This document shows positions 6,077 to 6,402 of a DNA stretch of 6,402 bases, in pieces. Numbering within the stretch: position 1 is the first letter of the stretch; every line of letters begins with the position of its first letter. The DNA is from Spirochaetales bacterium (GTDB lineage: Bacteria; Spirochaetota; Spirochaetia; SZUA-6; DRHE01): contig JAFGQJ010000074.1 of assembly GCA_016935715.1 (NCBI GenBank), positions 1 through 6,402 on the forward strand. The letters run 5' to 3'. The notes beneath the pieces were generated by a model, which searched no databases, had not been told where the DNA came from, and saw only the letters and a list, made by a program, of their open reading frames with translations. Position numbers and translations under genes: made by a program.

Positions 6077-6112
6077 GTTCGTATTCACGGGACATTGTGA
6101 TAGAATGCGAAC
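6077..6112. promoter_or_regulatory. 36-bp dyad, candidate operator in the divergent spacer
   Basis: GTTCGTATTC (6077-6086) and GAATGCGAAC (6103-6112) are inverted copies matching at 9 of 10 positions, separated by 16 bases. The right arm overlaps the downstream -10 box and the left arm covers its -35 region, so a protein bound at both arms would block the plus-strand promoter. The single mismatch would be a G-U pair in RNA, so a stem in a transcript started further upstream is an alternative. The binding protein is not known; the adjacent winged-helix protein is the natural candidate. Confidence 0.5.
6078..6106 (+). promoter_or_regulatory. Promoter with extended -10 for the winged-helix gene
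   Basis: TGATAGAAT gives an extended -10 with TAGAAT at 6101-6106. TTCGTA at 6078-6083 is a weak -35 (three of six) at a 17-base spacing. Transcription would start near 6113, about 20 bases before the ATG at 6135 and just before its ribosome site. This also rules out the earlier in-frame ATG at 6105, which overlaps the -10 box. Confidence 0.45.
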
Positions 6113-6134
6113 AGTCAGAGAAGGAGGGGCGCCC

Positions 6135-6368
6135 ATGGAACTGAACAAGGAAACCCGGCAGCGCTACGAGAGTAGAATGCTCGCCGTAATGAAGGAAGAG
6201 GGAGACAAGAAGCTCAACTGCGATTTTTTCGCCAAGAAGATCGGTGTATCCCGGGATTACGTACTGCAGCTCATGAAATCCCTCGGCGAACAGGGGCTCG
6301 TCGAGTTCGAGGAGGCCAAACGGGCTCCGGAAAAGAAATCCTGGATCCGCCTGAAACCTGCAGGGTAG
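6135..6368 (+). CDS. Small winged-helix DNA-binding protein, family unknown
   Basis: A 77-residue protein that I cannot assign to a named family. It looks like a bare winged-helix domain: a charged first helix (about 3-22), a second helix around LNCDFFAKKIG (27-37), a turn at VSRD, a recognition-helix-like stretch DYVLQLMKSLGEQG (41-54), then a wing-like segment LVEFEEAKRAPEKKSWIRLK (55-74) of two beta strands around a charged turn. It has no ligand-binding or dimerisation domain, signal peptide or membrane segment. The ATG at 6135 is chosen over 6105 because AAGGAGG ends 7 bases before it and the earlier ATG lies in the -10 box. It is divergent from the transporter operon, with a dyad in its promoter, so autoregulation and control of the operon are reasonable inferences. 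The HTH call is moderately strong; the target is unknown. Confidence 0.75.
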   Translation: MELNKETRQRYESRMLAVMKEEGDKKLNCDFFAKKIGVSRDYVLQLMKSLGEQGLVEFEEAKRAPEKKSWIRLKPAG

Positions 6369-6402
6369 CCGCGCCGCGGCCCCGGGTCGGACAACGGCCT
6401 GA

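Noticed and set aside
6105..6134. Ten-codon N-terminal extension of the winged-helix protein from ATG 6105
   Set aside because: The ATG overlaps the likely -10 box, and the extension is a translation of the ribosome site itself. ATG 6135 has ideal spacing.
6369..6402. Terminator after the winged-helix gene
   Set aside because: The 34 bases are GC-rich with a short GCCGCGGC palindrome, but no T-run appears before the window ends.

Overview
This is a GC-rich bacterial window (by eye above 60% GC). Five genes lie head to tail on the minus strand, facing one short gene on the plus strand across a 194-base divergent spacer. Strong GGAGG-type ribosome binding sites, TTG and GTG starts and a B. subtilis NupOPQ-like transporter layout suggest a GC-rich Firmicute or relative. 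The sequence alone does not fix the taxon.

Layout, following transcription on the minus strand from right to left: a two-domain ABC ATPase (5940-4375), a first permease (4378-3293, ATGA overlap with the ATPase), a second permease (3289-2366, 3-base gap), the UV-damage endonuclease UvsE (2363-1401, 2-base gap) and a phosphoglucose isomerase of the transaldolase/PGI-fusion type (from 1244, running off the left edge). The first four genes are packed tightly enough to be one translationally coupled transcript. The isomerase follows a 156-base gap that holds its own good sigma-A-like promoter. On the plus strand, 6135-6368 encodes a 77-residue winged-helix protein. Its promoter region contains a 36-bp dyad and two tandem extended -10 elements.

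How the genes may fit together: the three transporter genes make the ATPase and membrane core of a BMP-type ABC importer, a family that takes up nucleosides or simple sugars. The lipoprotein that binds substrate is not in this window. UvsE nicks DNA beside UV photoproducts. The isomerase interconverts glucose-6-phosphate and fructose-6-phosphate, where sugar phosphates released by the pentose phosphate pathway would enter. The small winged-helix protein is a candidate local regulator acting at the dyad. Co-regulation of nucleoside uptake, DNA repair and sugar-phosphate metabolism is an inference from gene order only.

Most unusual points: the tight coupling of uvsE to an importer; an Ala/Pro/Gly/Ser repeat insertion inside the isomerase, made by an expanded DNA repeat; an apparent Lys-to-Leu change at the UvsE active-site position occupied by a modified lysine in Thermus; and the dyad overlapping the promoter of the winged-helix gene. 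I found no mobile element, CRISPR array, rRNA, tRNA or clearly novel defence system.
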